A stretch of 64,000 bases of DNA from Opitutia bacterium UBA953 (GCA_002293125.1 DBCR01000067.1:220-64219), one strand, 5' to 3'. Counted from the first letter of the stretch, positions 48,340 through 57,416 are shown. Numbers and translations are program-made. Notes: generated by a model from the letters alone, not told the origin.

Positions 48340-49275
48340 TTATTGCTTAGGGGTGGTTGCCTTGGTGGCGGGAGAGGGGGTCTTCGGCTTGGCGACGGGA
48401 GGCGGAGGAGCCGGGACGGTAAGCGTCTGCGGATCAGAGGTAAGTTTCTTCGGCTTCTTGGGGTTAAGAGCGAAGGTTTTGTCAAAACTCACGCTCTTGT
48501 TAGGCAAGTCAATGTCTTTGACCACGTATTGGGCCCCATTGTAGGTAAACTTATCCCCAACGGCGTGCAGCGTGAGGGTCCAAGTCGGGTCGGAAGTGGA
48601 ACTGATGATGATGTCCGTGCGCGCGGTGAATTCCGTCGGCTTTTCGTCGTTGATCTCGACGATCTGACCGAATTGGCGGTCATCGACCGTCAAGAGGTTA
48701 CGGGTGAACGGGATGCCGTCGGCATCCTTTCCCTTGACGACCTTATAGGACTTGAGGGTCAGGTAAGGGGCGTCGGCGATGGGCATGTTCAGCTTACAAC
48801 CGTCGAGGTATTGCTTCGTCTTCACGTTCTTCAGGTCGAAGAGGCGTTCTTCCTCTTTCTTGCCAGGCGCCAGCGTGGACTGGATGAGCATGAAGGTGTA
48901 GGTCGGGTGCCCGGCCGAAACCAGTGCGATACCAAACGGAGGCATCTCCTCGGCCTTGCGGCTCCGCGGAACGTACTCCTTGATCGCCGAATCCCAGACG
49001 ACGTCGATCGTCGTGAAGAGGTCGTAATCCCAATTGTCGTCATTCTCTTCCGGCGTCGGCCAATCCAACACGTTGTCCTCCAGAGAGGCGCGAGGGGTAG
49101 ACGGGTAGGCTTCACCACGAGGGGCGGCTTCCTTGAGCAACGTGATGGCGGCGGCCTTGCCTGCCTCATCGGGGACGACGGGCGCCACCAGGCCCGGAGT
49201 GAGAAGCACCACGGCCCCGGCGACGAGCAGGAGCGCACCGAGGATGACGAGGATGATGTCCTTGCGAGAATTCAT
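48340..49275 (-). CDS. Single-pass membrane protein, Amuc_1099-like
   Basis: The 311-residue protein has an N-terminal membrane helix (about 8-31, VILGALLLVAGAVVLLTPG), a soluble beta-rich extracytoplasmic domain, and a Pro/Lys-rich tail (VAKPKTPSPATKATTPKQ). By position and size it corresponds to Amuc_1099 of the Akkermansia pilus-type locus. It may play the PilP-like linking role between inner-membrane proteins and secretin, which is inference from order only. It begins 12 bases after the PilO-like gene and ends 19 bases before the secretin. Confidence 0.72.
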   Translation of the reverse strand: MNSRKDIILVILGALLLVAGAVVLLTPGLVAPVVPDEAGKAAAITLLKEAAPRGEAYPSTPRASLEDNVLDWPTPEENDDNWDYDLFTTIDVVWDSAIKEYVPRSRKAEEMPPFGIALVSAGHPTYTFMLIQSTLAPGKKEEERLFDLKNVKTKQYLDGCKLNMPIADAPYLTLKSYKVVKGKDADGIPFTRNLLTVDDRQFGQIVEINDEKPTEFTARTDIIISSTSDPTWTLTLHAVGDKFTYNGAQYVVKDIDLPNKSVSFDKTFALNPKKPKKLTSDPQTLTVPAPPPPVAKPKTPSPATKATTPKQ

Positions 49276-49287
49276 GGCCGGGATGCT

Positions 49288-50397
49288 TTATTTCTTAGGT
49301 TCACCCTCGGCGCTTGCCGCAGGCTTCTCCTCGGGGATGGAAAGATAGTCGATTTGCACGACAAAGGAAGAGAGCCTGCGAGGCACGACGAGGACACGCT
49401 GATCCACCAGTGAAGCGGCTGGCTTGGAGCCGCTGACCGCAACAGGTTCTTCGGCTCCGAAAAAGCCGCCGAGCGCGGACGGGGCGGCGGCGACAGAAGC
49501 GGCAGCCCCTGGCAGCGCGGCCGGGGCGACGCTGCTGGCGAGCAACTTCTCGAAATCCTTGGGCGCCAAGCCGACGTCGATCGTCGTGATGGCGACCGGG
49601 CGGCCAGAGTTGCGAATCTTGTTCACGAACGTGCGGAGGGTCGGCGTGTAAGCGACGAAACGGACGCGAAAGGAAAGCGAGTCGACCAAACCGTTACGGT
49701 CGAAGGTCCGGGAAGGAAGGAACTCGTCGATTTCGTTCTTGGAGCCGTCCGCGTCGGGGGCGTAGCTGCCGGCGCCAGGCTTACCTTCGGGAATCAGGAC
49801 GAATGTCTCGATGGGCTCGCGGTCGACGGACTCGATGAGCAAGGGAGACCCGGCCGGGCGGGATTCGGCGAGCTGACGGACGATGAAGTCGATGATCTGC
49901 CGCTGCTGGTCGACCTTCTGGAAATCGCGTTTCGGGGAGGTGCCTTGATTGTGGATGTAGCGATAGAAGCCGAAGGCGGTCGGATCGTTCGGCATCAGCT
50001 TGATGCCCTGGTCGGCAGCAAGCTTACGCCAGCCGTCGACGGACTCACGCAGGAGCGCGCTGAGTTCGGCGGAATTGGCCGAAGCCTTGCCCTTGATGAC
50101 GAGATCGGGATTACCGGCGATCGCGGCGCGGAGCGAGGCGAGATGCGCCTCGAGCTCCTTGACATCGGCGGCCGCCGCTTCGACGTTCTTATCATTGAGC
50201 GAGACGGCCGCGGCGCCGGGCACGAAGGAGTGGCCGTTGAGCAGGGCGAGCTGATCCCTGCGGGCCCGGGCCAGATCAAGGGCGGACTTGGTGCTGCCTT
50301 GGTAGGCGAGGAAAGCCAAGGCGCAGCCGACGATGAACAGCGCGGCGATCGCGATGAGCGCGAGGTTGAAGCCGAGGTTTTTCTTGAAATTCTGCAT
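49288..50397 (-). CDS. PilO-like protein, Amuc_1100-like
   Basis: The 369-residue protein has one membrane helix (about 10-33), a coiled-coil stretch (about 75-100, AAADVKELEAHLASLRAAI) and an alpha/beta extracytoplasmic domain (about 170-300) with LSFRVRFVAYTPTLRTFVNKI, like the PilO/GspM ferredoxin-like fold. In Akkermansia the equivalent Amuc_1100 is known for effects on host metabolism, and its structure is PilO-like. Position between PilMN and the 1099-like gene matches. An Ala/Pro-rich C-terminal part follows. Confidence 0.8.
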   Translation of the reverse strand: MQNFKKNLGFNLALIAIAALFIVGCALAFLAYQGSTKSALDLARARRDQLALLNGHSFVPGAAAVSLNDKNVEAAAADVKELEAHLASLRAAIAGNPDLVIKGKASANSAELSALLRESVDGWRKLAADQGIKLMPNDPTAFGFYRYIHNQGTSPKRDFQKVDQQRQIIDFIVRQLAESRPAGSPLLIESVDREPIETFVLIPEGKPGAGSYAPDADGSKNEIDEFLPSRTFDRNGLVDSLSFRVRFVAYTPTLRTFVNKIRNSGRPVAITTIDVGLAPKDFEKLLASSVAPAALPGAAASVAAAPSALGGFFGAEEPVAVSGSKPAASLVDQRVLVVPRRLSSFVVQIDYLSIPEEKPAASAEGEPKK

Positions 50398-50400
50398 GGC

Positions 50401-52131
50401 TTAGAGGGCCTTGTCCTTGTGGATGACGAGGGTGAGGGTCGCCTTGGGCGTCATCCGGATTTCCGTCTTATTGTCGGCGGCCTTGATGGTCTGCTCGGTG
50501 ACGACGATCTCGTTCTCCGGGACGGCGCTGACATAGGGAGACTTGCGGACGACCTCAAGCAGACGGCCGATGGCCGCCTTTTCCGACTGCGACTTGTACT
50601 GCTTAACATCGAAGGGCACTTCGGCGAAGAGGAAGCGGACGGAGAGCATGACCTTGGTCACCACGACCGGCGCGGGCGCGGGCTGGCCGTCGACGGCCGG
50701 AGCGGCGGGAAGGGTCTCGTACTTCACGTGCATCTCTTCGATCCAAGTGTTCTTGAGCGTGCCGACGCGGGACTGGAGGTCGCCAAGGAAGGCCGGCCAG
50801 TTGGAACGGTTGAGGACGACCTGTTCGATCTCCTTGGTCTTGGCGGCGAGTTCGGCGGCCTTCGTGCGGGACTCCTCGATCGCGTTACGACGGACGGTCA
50901 GTTCGGTCTGACGGGCCTGGATGATGCCGGCCTGGGCTTGATTCCAGCCCTCGGCGGAGGCGAAGGCGAGCCAGACGCAGAAAGGAGCGGCGGCGGCAAG
51001 CAACGCGGCGACGACCAGGCGGGGCTTACGTGCATCGAAGGCCTGCTGGGAAGCGATGTCGCGCGGGATCAGGTTCACCCCGATAGGCTGCGGCAAGGTG
51101 AGGCGCGCCGCTTCGCCGATCACTTCCGTGATCTGATACTTGGCGCGCACGAGCTGCTCCGCGTTGGTACCGGCTCCCAGGGTGATGACCGAGGAAGGGT
51201 CGAAGACTTCGACCGGGAGGCGCAACGTCTCGCAGAGCTGTTCGGAAAGGCCAGGCACCTGAGAACCGCGACCCGTGATCAGGATGCGGGCGGGCTGGCG
51301 TCCGTTGGCGCCACGGCGCACATTGATCAGCCGACGATTGATGTCCTGCGCGAGACGCCGGATGAAAGTCTGCGAGTTGGCCTGCAGGATGGCGACCTGC
51401 GGATCGGACTCGGTCAGCTGGACGATGCCGGAGAAATATCCCACCTTGATGGCTTCGGAAACCGCGAAAGGCTGGCCCGTATTATCGGAGACGCCCTGCG
51501 TGAGGAGGTTGCCGCCGATGTTGGTGGCCGACTGAATATTGACGCCGCTAGGGCCGACGAAACTGAGCGTGGTCGAACGGGCGCCGATGTTGATGATGAG
51601 GACTTCCTCGGCGCCGGAACCGCCAGCGAGACGGAACGCCTGGCTGTCGAGCAACGGGGCGGCCTGAATCGACATCGGACGCAGGCCGGTTGAAGTGACC
51701 ATGTTCGCGATCTTAGTCGCGATCTCGGTGCGCAGGGCGAAGAGAAGGACTTCCGCTTCGACGCCGTCGGAGGCCATCAGCTGGCTGTCCCAAATGACTT
51801 CGTTCAGCGGATAAGGGATGGCGTTCTGAGCCTCGAAGGCGACAATCTGGGCCTGACGGGCACGTTCGACCTGCGGGACCTTAAGTGGCTTCTGTAAGAG
51901 CAGAAAAGCGGGGGCGATGACGGAGACGCGGCCCTTGAGCTCGTGGGTATTGACCAGACTCGCCAAGGCGGCGATCGCCGCGTTCAACCACTCGTCGTCG
52001 CCGGTCAGACCGGGTGCGATTTCTTCGACAAAGAACTGCTCGAGTACCAAGCTGCCCGCTTCGACGGAGAACTGGGACACCGAGACATTGGAAGCCGCGA
52101 GATTGACGATAGTTGCCTTCTTCTGGCTCAT
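50401..52131 (-). CDS. PilM-PilN fusion protein, Amuc_1101-like
   Basis: The 576-residue protein joins two pilus-platform parts. Residues 1 to about 340 are PilM-like actin-fold ATPase: PLKVPQVERARQAQIV, IPYPLNEVIWD, LIINIGARSTTLSF (phosphate loop), ARILITGRGSQVPGLSEQL. Residues 352-576 are PilN-like: the cytoplasmic VNLIPRD peptide that PilM grips in other species, a membrane helix (371-391), a coiled coil and a ferredoxin-like periplasmic domain. ATG 52131 is chosen since the frame upstream lies in the next gene. It corresponds to Amuc_1101 and starts the cytoplasm-to-pore connection. Confidence 0.9.
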   Translation of the reverse strand: MSQKKATIVNLAASNVSVSQFSVEAGSLVLEQFFVEEIAPGLTGDDEWLNAAIAALASLVNTHELKGRVSVIAPAFLLLQKPLKVPQVERARQAQIVAFEAQNAIPYPLNEVIWDSQLMASDGVEAEVLLFALRTEIATKIANMVTSTGLRPMSIQAAPLLDSQAFRLAGGSGAEEVLIINIGARSTTLSFVGPSGVNIQSATNIGGNLLTQGVSDNTGQPFAVSEAIKVGYFSGIVQLTESDPQVAILQANSQTFIRRLAQDINRRLINVRRGANGRQPARILITGRGSQVPGLSEQLCETLRLPVEVFDPSSVITLGAGTNAEQLVRAKYQITEVIGEAARLTLPQPIGVNLIPRDIASQQAFDARKPRLVVAALLAAAAPFCVWLAFASAEGWNQAQAGIIQARQTELTVRRNAIEESRTKAAELAAKTKEIEQVVLNRSNWPAFLGDLQSRVGTLKNTWIEEMHVKYETLPAAPAVDGQPAPAPVVVTKVMLSVRFLFAEVPFDVKQYKSQSEKAAIGRLLEVVRKSPYVSAVPENEIVVTEQTIKAADNKTEIRMTPKATLTLVIHKDKAL

Positions 52132-52153
52132 ACAAAAACAGGGAGGAGGGGGA

Positions 52154-52870
52154 TTAGCGGGAACCGTCTTCCCGGATGAACTCGGGGGAAGGCGAACCCT
52201 GCGGCAAAGCATCGAAGATGGCGTAAGGCACCAGGAACTGCGGGCGCAGCATGCCGGTATTGGCATTGGCGCCTCGGTCCGCGAGGTCACGGGCACCGTC
52301 GAAATCCTTCTTCGTGACGAACGTCTTGTGCACGGCGCCCAGCATGTCCGGATTCAGGCGGCCAGCTTCATTGAAGAGAGGGACCTCCGTGCCAGCGACG
52401 TCGAGCTGCACATAGTAATAGTCGGGCTGCATCTTGAGGCGGTCACGCTTCACGATATCGCCAGGCAGGTAGAAGTAGACGGAACGCGGAGAACCGACCT
52501 CCAGCGTCAGCACGGTCGCCGAGGAGCGGTAGTAGGAAAACTCGGTCGCATCCTTGGCCGTAAGTGGCTTGAAGATCTGGGTGACGGTCACCTTGACCTT
52601 GTCCACCCACATCTTGTTGGCGGCCCGCTTGGTGGCCTGCTCGGCCGGAGCGACCTTAGTCTCGGGATTGAAATTGGCCTGAAGTTCGACCTGCATCCGA
52701 ATCCAGTCATTCTTCTGTCCGCCGATTTTGACCGGGTCGAAGTGGACCGAGCGCACGATGACCGGGCTTTTGCCGACGTTACCAGCCGCCGTGGGCGCCT
52801 GAGCGGAGACGAGGGGTACGGACAGGCAATAAGCCATTAGGCTGGCAAAAACAGCACGTGCTTGGGGCAT
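52154..52870 (-). CDS. Exported protein, Amuc_1102-like
   Basis: The 238-residue product has a signal peptide (ATG 52870, cleavage near LVSAQA) and a mature beta-rich domain with VHFDPVKIGGQKNDWIRMQVEL and VYFYLPGDIVKRDRLKMQPDYY. It is the first gene of the five-gene operon and corresponds in position and size to Amuc_1102. Molecular function is unknown; an envelope partner of the secretin is likely from context. TTGCCT lies 39 bases before the ATG on the minus strand. Confidence 0.78.
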   Translation of the reverse strand: MPQARAVFASLMAYCLSVPLVSAQAPTAAGNVGKSPVIVRSVHFDPVKIGGQKNDWIRMQVELQANFNPETKVAPAEQATKRAANKMWVDKVKVTVTQIFKPLTAKDATEFSYYRSSATVLTLEVGSPRSVYFYLPGDIVKRDRLKMQPDYYYVQLDVAGTEVPLFNEAGRLNPDMLGAVHKTFVTKKDFDGARDLADRGANANTGMLRPQFLVPYAIFDALPQGSPSPEFIREDGSR

Positions 52871-52943
52871 GGGAAGGGGAAATCTGTTGCGAGTGGAGGG
52901 CTTAGGCAAACGCAAAAACTGGCAGTCTGGGAACATTTGTTAA

Positions 52944-52960
52944 ATGCAAACTTCTTGCAT
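52944..52960. promoter_or_regulatory. Inverted repeat overlapping the znuA promoter
   Basis: ATGCAA-ACTTC-TTGCAT is a perfect six-base inverted repeat. Its right arm, TTGCAT at 52955, sits 37 bases before the GTG start of znuA, exactly where the -35 element falls in this window. An operator for a metal-responsive repressor (Zur/Fur type) is the simplest reading; it does not match the textbook Zur box. Confidence 0.45.
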
Positions 52961-52991
52961 CTGGCTCCGAGCCCTGTGAGTCTGGATTTAC

Positions 52992-53873
52992 GTGCTTCGT
53001 CTCCTTGCAGCCTTGATCATCTCCGCGACTCCCTGGTTCGGCGGGCAGGCCTACGCGCAAGAAAAACCGGTCGTCGTGTCCAGCTTCAGCGTCATTGAAG
53101 AATGGGTTCAAGTCATTGGCGGTAAAGGGTTTGAATCGATAAGTATTATTCCACGGGGGAGCGAGGCGCACGGGTTCCAGCTCAGCCCCCGCCAAGCGAA
53201 AGACCTGAGTCGGGCATCTTTAATCGTCGCGATGAGCCCGGAGTTTGAGCCCTGGCTCGCCGCCTGGGCCAAAGCCAATGGGCGCACCGACTCGATTCTC
53301 TGGCTGCATGGGGGATCCGGTGCCCACGCGGGGCACGATTGCGCCGATATCCCGCACGCCTGGACTGACCCCATCGAAGTCAAAAAGATGGTGAAAGTGC
53401 TCGCTGAAAGGCTGAACCAAATCGGAGGGGTTTTAGATACACAAATCGCTTATGAACAGTATCTTAAAGAGATAAACTCCGTAGATAAAGAGCTGAGCCA
53501 GCTGTTCCAGCAAATCGCTCCGGCTAAAAGGGTCTTTATTTCTCATCACGCCAACCTCGGGCAGTTCGCCAAGCACTTTGGGCTAACCGTTGCTGGCACG
53601 ATCATCGCGAGCGGGTCCGGGGAGTCCGCTGATCCTTCCGCCCGACATTTTTCCGGGCTGCTCACCTTGATCCGAAAACAGAAAATTCACGTCATCATCA
53701 CGGATAAAGGGCAGAGCGATGCCTTTGCCCGGAGATTGACCGAAGACGCCGGCCTCCCTCCCCCGCTCTCCCTCTCCTTTGAATACCTCGAGCCGATCGG
53801 TCAACCCGGTGACACCTGGACCTCGATGATGCTCACCAACGGCAAACGACTTCATGAGGCGCTCCTGAAATGA
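52992..53873 (+). CDS. znuA: Metal ABC transporter substrate-binding protein (ZnuA-like)
   Basis: The 293-residue protein has a signal peptide (cleavage near AYAQE) and the cluster A-I metal-receptor fold. Likely zinc ligands are His60 (GSEAHGFQLSP), His122 (IPHAWTDP) and His185 or His186 (ISHHANLGQF), with an acidic residue in IITDKG. A short His/Asp loop (HAGHDCADIPH) precedes the second ligand. It delivers zinc or manganese to the ZnuBC-type permease encoded next. Codons are AT-richer than neighbours (AAA, ATA, TTA, AGG frequent), suggesting a different history. The start is GTG. Confidence 0.86.
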   Translation: MLRLLAALIISATPWFGGQAYAQEKPVVVSSFSVIEEWVQVIGGKGFESISIIPRGSEAHGFQLSPRQAKDLSRASLIVAMSPEFEPWLAAWAKANGRTDSILWLHGGSGAHAGHDCADIPHAWTDPIEVKKMVKVLAERLNQIGGVLDTQIAYEQYLKEINSVDKELSQLFQQIAPAKRVFISHHANLGQFAKHFGLTVAGTIIASGSGESADPSARHFSGLLTLIRKQKIHVIITDKGQSDAFARRLTEDAGLPPPLSLSFEYLEPIGQPGDTWTSMMLTNGKRLHEALLK

Positions 53874-54655
53874 GCCGCATCATCACCGCGCTCTCCCGCC
53901 ACCTCGGCGAGGCGGCCTTCTCCATCCTGCCCTCCATCCCTTATGCGCAGAAAGAGCTGAACGGCTGCCCGGGCATCGCCGTCTCAGCCAAGCAACTCTC
54001 CGCGGCTGCCCGCCTCGACGGACCGGTCGCCTTTCATGACGCGACCTTTGAAATTCCCTGCGGCTGCCGGACCGCGCTCATCGGCCCAAATGGCTCCGGC
54101 AAATCCACCCTCCTCCGCGTGCTCGCCGGACTCACGCCGATTCGCTCGGGCGAAGCGCTGGTCGCCGGCGAGTCTCCGCGCCTCGGCCGCAGCCGCCTCG
54201 CCTACCTCGCCCAGCGGCCTCACCTCACCGAACTCTTTCCCCTCAAGCTTCGCCGGCTGGTTCAGATGGGCACCTACGCCCACCATGGTTGGTTCGAGGA
54301 ATGCCGTCATGGCGACGATGTCATCGATCGCGCGCTCACGCGCCTCGGCCTGGCCGATCTCGCGGAGCGCCCAGTCCACACATTATCCGGAGGCCAATTA
54401 CAACGTGCGCTCATCGCCCGCGCTGTCGTCCAAGGCGCTGAGATCCTCCTGCTCGACGAGCCGTATGCGGCCCTCGATCAACCGAGCCGCGAGATCATCG
54501 ACCGTTTCCTCTTCGAAGAAGGCTCGGCCTTCACCGTCGTGATGGCCACGCACGACCCCGCCGACCTCGGCCGCTTCGACCGTATCCTGGAGATGCGTGA
54601 TGGCGCCGTCTCCACCCGGCATGCCTGCTCCGGCCACGACCACCGCCATGCTTGA
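53870..54655 (+). CDS. znuC: Metal ABC transporter ATP-binding protein (ZnuC-like)
   Basis: The 261-residue ATPase has Walker A (GPNGSGKST), signature LSGGQLQRALIARA, Walker B (ILLLDEPYAALD) and the switch His (ATHD). A C-terminal HACSGHDHRHA may bind metal, as do histidine-rich tails of zinc transporters. The first 40 residues before the ABC core are longer than usual. It overlaps znuA by four bases and znuB by eight, so the three proteins are translated as a unit. Confidence 0.9.
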   Translation: MSRIITALSRHLGEAAFSILPSIPYAQKELNGCPGIAVSAKQLSAAARLDGPVAFHDATFEIPCGCRTALIGPNGSGKSTLLRVLAGLTPIRSGEALVAGESPRLGRSRLAYLAQRPHLTELFPLKLRRLVQMGTYAHHGWFEECRHGDDVIDRALTRLGLADLAERPVHTLSGGQLQRALIARAVVQGAEILLLDEPYAALDQPSREIIDRFLFEEGSAFTVVMATHDPADLGRFDRILEMRDGAVSTRHACSGHDHRHA

Positions 54656-55460
54656 CCTCCTCTTGCAGCCATTGGCGGAACCGTTCTTCGTGCGGGCCCT
54701 GCTCGCCATCGTGCTCAGCGGCACGACCTGCGCCTGCCTCGGCGCCTACGTCGTGCTCCGGCGCATGGCCTTCGTGAGCACCGCGCTCACGCACTCGATC
54801 CTGCCCGGCGTCGTCGGCGCGCTCCTCCTCGGCCTCTCACCTTATCTGGGCGCGCTCGTCGCCGCCCTGCTCACCGCGACCGGCGCCGCCTGGCTGGCCT
54901 CGCGCAAAGGTACGAGTGAAGACAGCGCGGTCGGCGTGATGCTGTCGGTGATGTTCGCCGGGGGTATCGCGCTCATGCAGCAGGCCAACTCCTGGCGCGA
55001 CTTCGCAGGGCTGCTCTTCGGCAGCGTGGTCTCGGTCGGCCGCGAAGACCTCATCGTCATCGGCGTCACCGCCGCCCTCGTGCTGTTCGGGCTCCGGGTG
55101 CTGCACAAGGAGCTCGAACTCGCCTCCTTCGACGAAGAATACGCCGCCTTGCTCGGCGCCCGGCCCGCGCTCATGCGCGCCGTGCTCCTCGTGCTCGTCG
55201 CGCTGGGCGCCGTCGCCTGCGTGCGCCTCGTCGGCGCGCTGCTCACGACCGCGCTCTTCGTCATCCCCGCCGCGACGGGCGTGCTGCTCGGACGGACCGT
55301 GCCTCAGGTGATGGCCTGGGGCGCCGGCTGCGCCCTCCTCGGCGGGTTCGGCGGCCTTTATCTTTCTTACTACGCACCGGCGGTACCGTCGGGCGCCGGG
55401 ATCGTGCTCTGCTGCGCGCTGCCCTACCTGGCCGCGCGCCTCTTCGCCCCGCGTCGCTGA
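54648..55460 (+). CDS. znuB: Metal ABC transporter permease (ZnuB-like)
   Basis: The 270-residue permease has about eight membrane helices and ABC-3 family signatures: VVLRRMAFVSTALTHSILPG near the N-terminus, GTSEDSAVGVMLSVMFAGGIALM, and LGAVACVRLVGALLTTALFVIPAATG. ATG 54648 gives the standard N-terminus; an earlier in-frame ATG at 54597 would add a non-conserved proline-rich stretch. The stop codon is directly next to the convergent small gene, with no spacer. Confidence 0.92.
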   Translation: MLDLLLQPLAEPFFVRALLAIVLSGTTCACLGAYVVLRRMAFVSTALTHSILPGVVGALLLGLSPYLGALVAALLTATGAAWLASRKGTSEDSAVGVMLSVMFAGGIALMQQANSWRDFAGLLFGSVVSVGREDLIVIGVTAALVLFGLRVLHKELELASFDEEYAALLGARPALMRAVLLVLVALGAVACVRLVGALLTTALFVIPAATGVLLGRTVPQVMAWGAGCALLGGFGGLYLSYYAPAVPSGAGIVLCCALPYLAARLFAPRR

Positions 55461-55820
55461 TCAGAAGCGCGGCGGCCGCAGCGACAGCGGCAGACCGAGC
55501 ACTTCGCGGGCGACGAGCGCCTGGCGGAGGGCGGCTGTGCCGCGAAACTGCAGGCGCGTGTGCGCACGCGCTGGGCGCGTGACCACGAGCGACGTATCGT
55601 CAAGATGAACAGCGGCCGCAGGGGCCGAGGGTTCCGGCTCGGGCGCGAGGGTCGGCGGCGCATTGCGCACCCGACGGTTGCGACGCGGCACGGGCGGCGG
55701 CAACGGTGTCGGCTCGACCGAGGCCTCCTGCATGAGCTTCTTGAGGAAGCCAGAGCCGTAATTGAAGAACAGGAAGACGGCCAAGCCGAGGACGGCCTTG
55801 ATGACGATTTCCGAGTCCAT
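55461..55820 (-). CDS. Small membrane-anchored proline-rich protein
   Basis: The 119-residue product has an N-terminal membrane helix (about 6-27, VLGLAVFLFFNYGSGFL), a proline/arginine-rich linker and a short basic C-terminal part (ALRQALVAREVLGLPLSLRPP). It begins two bases after the floA stop and so belongs to the nfeD-floA transcript. I do not recognise a family; a flotillin-associated accessory protein is only a guess from position. Confidence 0.6.
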   Translation of the reverse strand: MDSEIVIKAVLGLAVFLFFNYGSGFLKKLMQEASVEPTPLPPPVPRRNRRVRNAPPTLAPEPEPSAPAAAVHLDDTSLVVTRPARAHTRLQFRGTAALRQALVAREVLGLPLSLRPPRF

Positions 55821-55822
55821 GC

Positions 55823-56839
55823 TCAGGCCTTGGCGCCAGGCGCGGGACCGTCACCGGCGATACCCTTGCGCATCTCGGTGTCGGAACGAAGGTTCTCCAG
55901 GCGCTGGAAATCCATGTAGCCCATGCGGCCGGAACGCAGCGCGTCGGCGAGGGCCTGCGGGATCTGGGCCTCCGCTTCGACGACGCGGGCACGCATCTCT
56001 TCCACGCGGGCACGCATTTCCTGTTCGAGCGCGACAGCCGCCGCGCGGCGGATTTCGGCCTGAGCCTGCGCCATGTTCTTGTTGGCATTGGCCTGGGCCT
56101 CCTGGAGCATCGCACCGATATTGTCGCCGACATCCACGTCGGCGATGTCGATGGACATGATTTCGTAAGCGGTGTTGGCATCGAGGCCACGCTCGAGGAC
56201 GGTCTTGGAGATGCGATCCGGATTCTCGAGGACGATTTTATAGCTCTCGGAGGAGCCAATGGTGGTGACGATACCTTCGCCGACGCGCGCGATGATGGTC
56301 TCTTCCTGGGCGCCGCCGACGAAACGGTCGAGGTTGGTGCGGACCGTCACGCGGGCCTTCACCTTCACCTGGATACCATCCTTAGCGACGGCGTCGATCG
56401 TGGTGCGACCGCTGGCGGGATTAGGCACATCGATGACCTTGGGGCTGACGGAAGTGAGCACGGCCTCAAGGACGGACTTGTTCGTGCCGCGGGTGGCGAT
56501 GTCGATCGCGCAGGCGCGATTCCAGTCGAGATGCAGGCCGGCCTTCTGGGCGGCGATGAGCGCCTGGACCGTCTGCACGATATTGCCGCCGGCAAGGAAG
56601 TGGGCGTCGATTTTCTCGACGTCGACCGTGAGTCCGGCCTTGGTGGCGGCGATCTTGGCATCGACGATCACGGCGTAGGGAACGCTGCGCAGGCGCATGC
56701 CCACGAGGTCGAACAAGCCGACCTCGGCGCCCGCGAGGCGGGCGCGCACCCAGACAGCGAGGAAGGAGAGCAGGAAGAGGACGAACAGGAGCAGGGCGGC
56801 GGCTCCGATCCAGATGATGATATTGGGCATGGTATTCAT
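55823..56839 (-). CDS. floA: Flotillin-like protein FloA (UPF0365)
   Basis: The 338-residue SPFH-domain protein has an N-terminal membrane segment (about 6-30), then the FloA-type core: [59 protein letters not shown] and [17 protein letters not shown] helical region rich in Ala/Glu repeats follows ([22 protein letters not shown]). FloA organises membrane microdomains and influences signalling and secretion. It follows nfeD by 17 bases, the usual nfeD-flotillin pairing. Confidence 0.95.
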   Translation of the reverse strand: MNTMPNIIIWIGAAALLLFVLFLLSFLAVWVRARLAGAEVGLFDLVGMRLRSVPYAVIVDAKIAATKAGLTVDVEKIDAHFLAGGNIVQTVQALIAAQKAGLHLDWNRACAIDIATRGTNKSVLEAVLTSVSPKVIDVPNPASGRTTIDAVAKDGIQVKVKARVTVRTNLDRFVGGAQEETIIARVGEGIVTTIGSSESYKIVLENPDRISKTVLERGLDANTAYEIMSIDIADVDVGDNIGAMLQEAQANANKNMAQAQAEIRRAAAVALEQEMRARVEEMRARVVEAEAQIPQALADALRSGRMGYMDFQRLENLRSDTEMRKGIAGDGPAPGAKA

Positions 56840-56856
56840 GAGAGGAAAACGGAGGG

Positions 56857-57360
56857 TCAGCGGGAGCGGCGGACGGTCACGCGGCCGGAACCGGCCTCGG
56901 TGACGACGACGGCGGCGTTGCGTTCGACGAAACCGTCGAGCGAGAAGGCCTCGATCAAGGTGCCATCGATCTCGATCGTGCCGGATGGCGCGAGCACGGT
57001 GGCGGCCTTGCCGGTCTTACCGACGTAGACGGCGTACCCGGCGGCGGCAGGCACGGCGGCACCCTCGTTGCTACTGACGTTGATCATCGAGCGACCGATG
57101 GCGGTCTGCGGCAGGAGGCGGCGGAAAGCGAAGAACTCGAGCGTCAGGACGACCAAGAAAACGACGCAGAACACCGCGCAGGTGAGGCCACCCGCCTCCG
57201 CCGAGAGATAGATGCCGGCGAAGGAGACGACGGCGCCGAGGAAACCCAGCACGACCGTCGGAAGAAAGAATTCCACCCCGATCAAAACCAAACCAGCAAC
57301 GAGCAGGCCGATGGGCAGGATCAAGGAAACCTCTTCAGGGGAGGCGGCGAAAAGCATCAT
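56857..57360 (-). CDS. NfeD-family membrane protein
   Basis: The 167-residue protein has three or four membrane helices (about 12-80) and a C-terminal OB-fold (about 95-165) with [20 protein letters not shown] and the closing [15 protein letters not shown], typical of short NfeD proteins lacking the N-terminal protease. NfeD proteins partner with flotillins, here encoded next. ATG 57360 (the first of two adjacent ATG codons) begins just before the first helix; the frame remains open upstream but that part is non-conserved and crosses the divergent promoter region. Confidence 0.9.
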   Translation of the reverse strand: MMLFAASPEEVSLILPIGLLVAGLVLIGVEFFLPTVVLGFLGAVVSFAGIYLSAEAGGLTCAVFCVVFLVVLTLEFFAFRRLLPQTAIGRSMINVSSNEGAAVPAAAGYAVYVGKTGKAATVLAPSGTIEIDGTLIEAFSLDGFVERNAAVVVTEAGSGRVTVRRSR

Positions 57361-57416
57361 GCGGCCAACGATGGCGGCCCCCTTTCCTCTTTCCAATCTT
57401 TTCTGGCCCGACCGCC

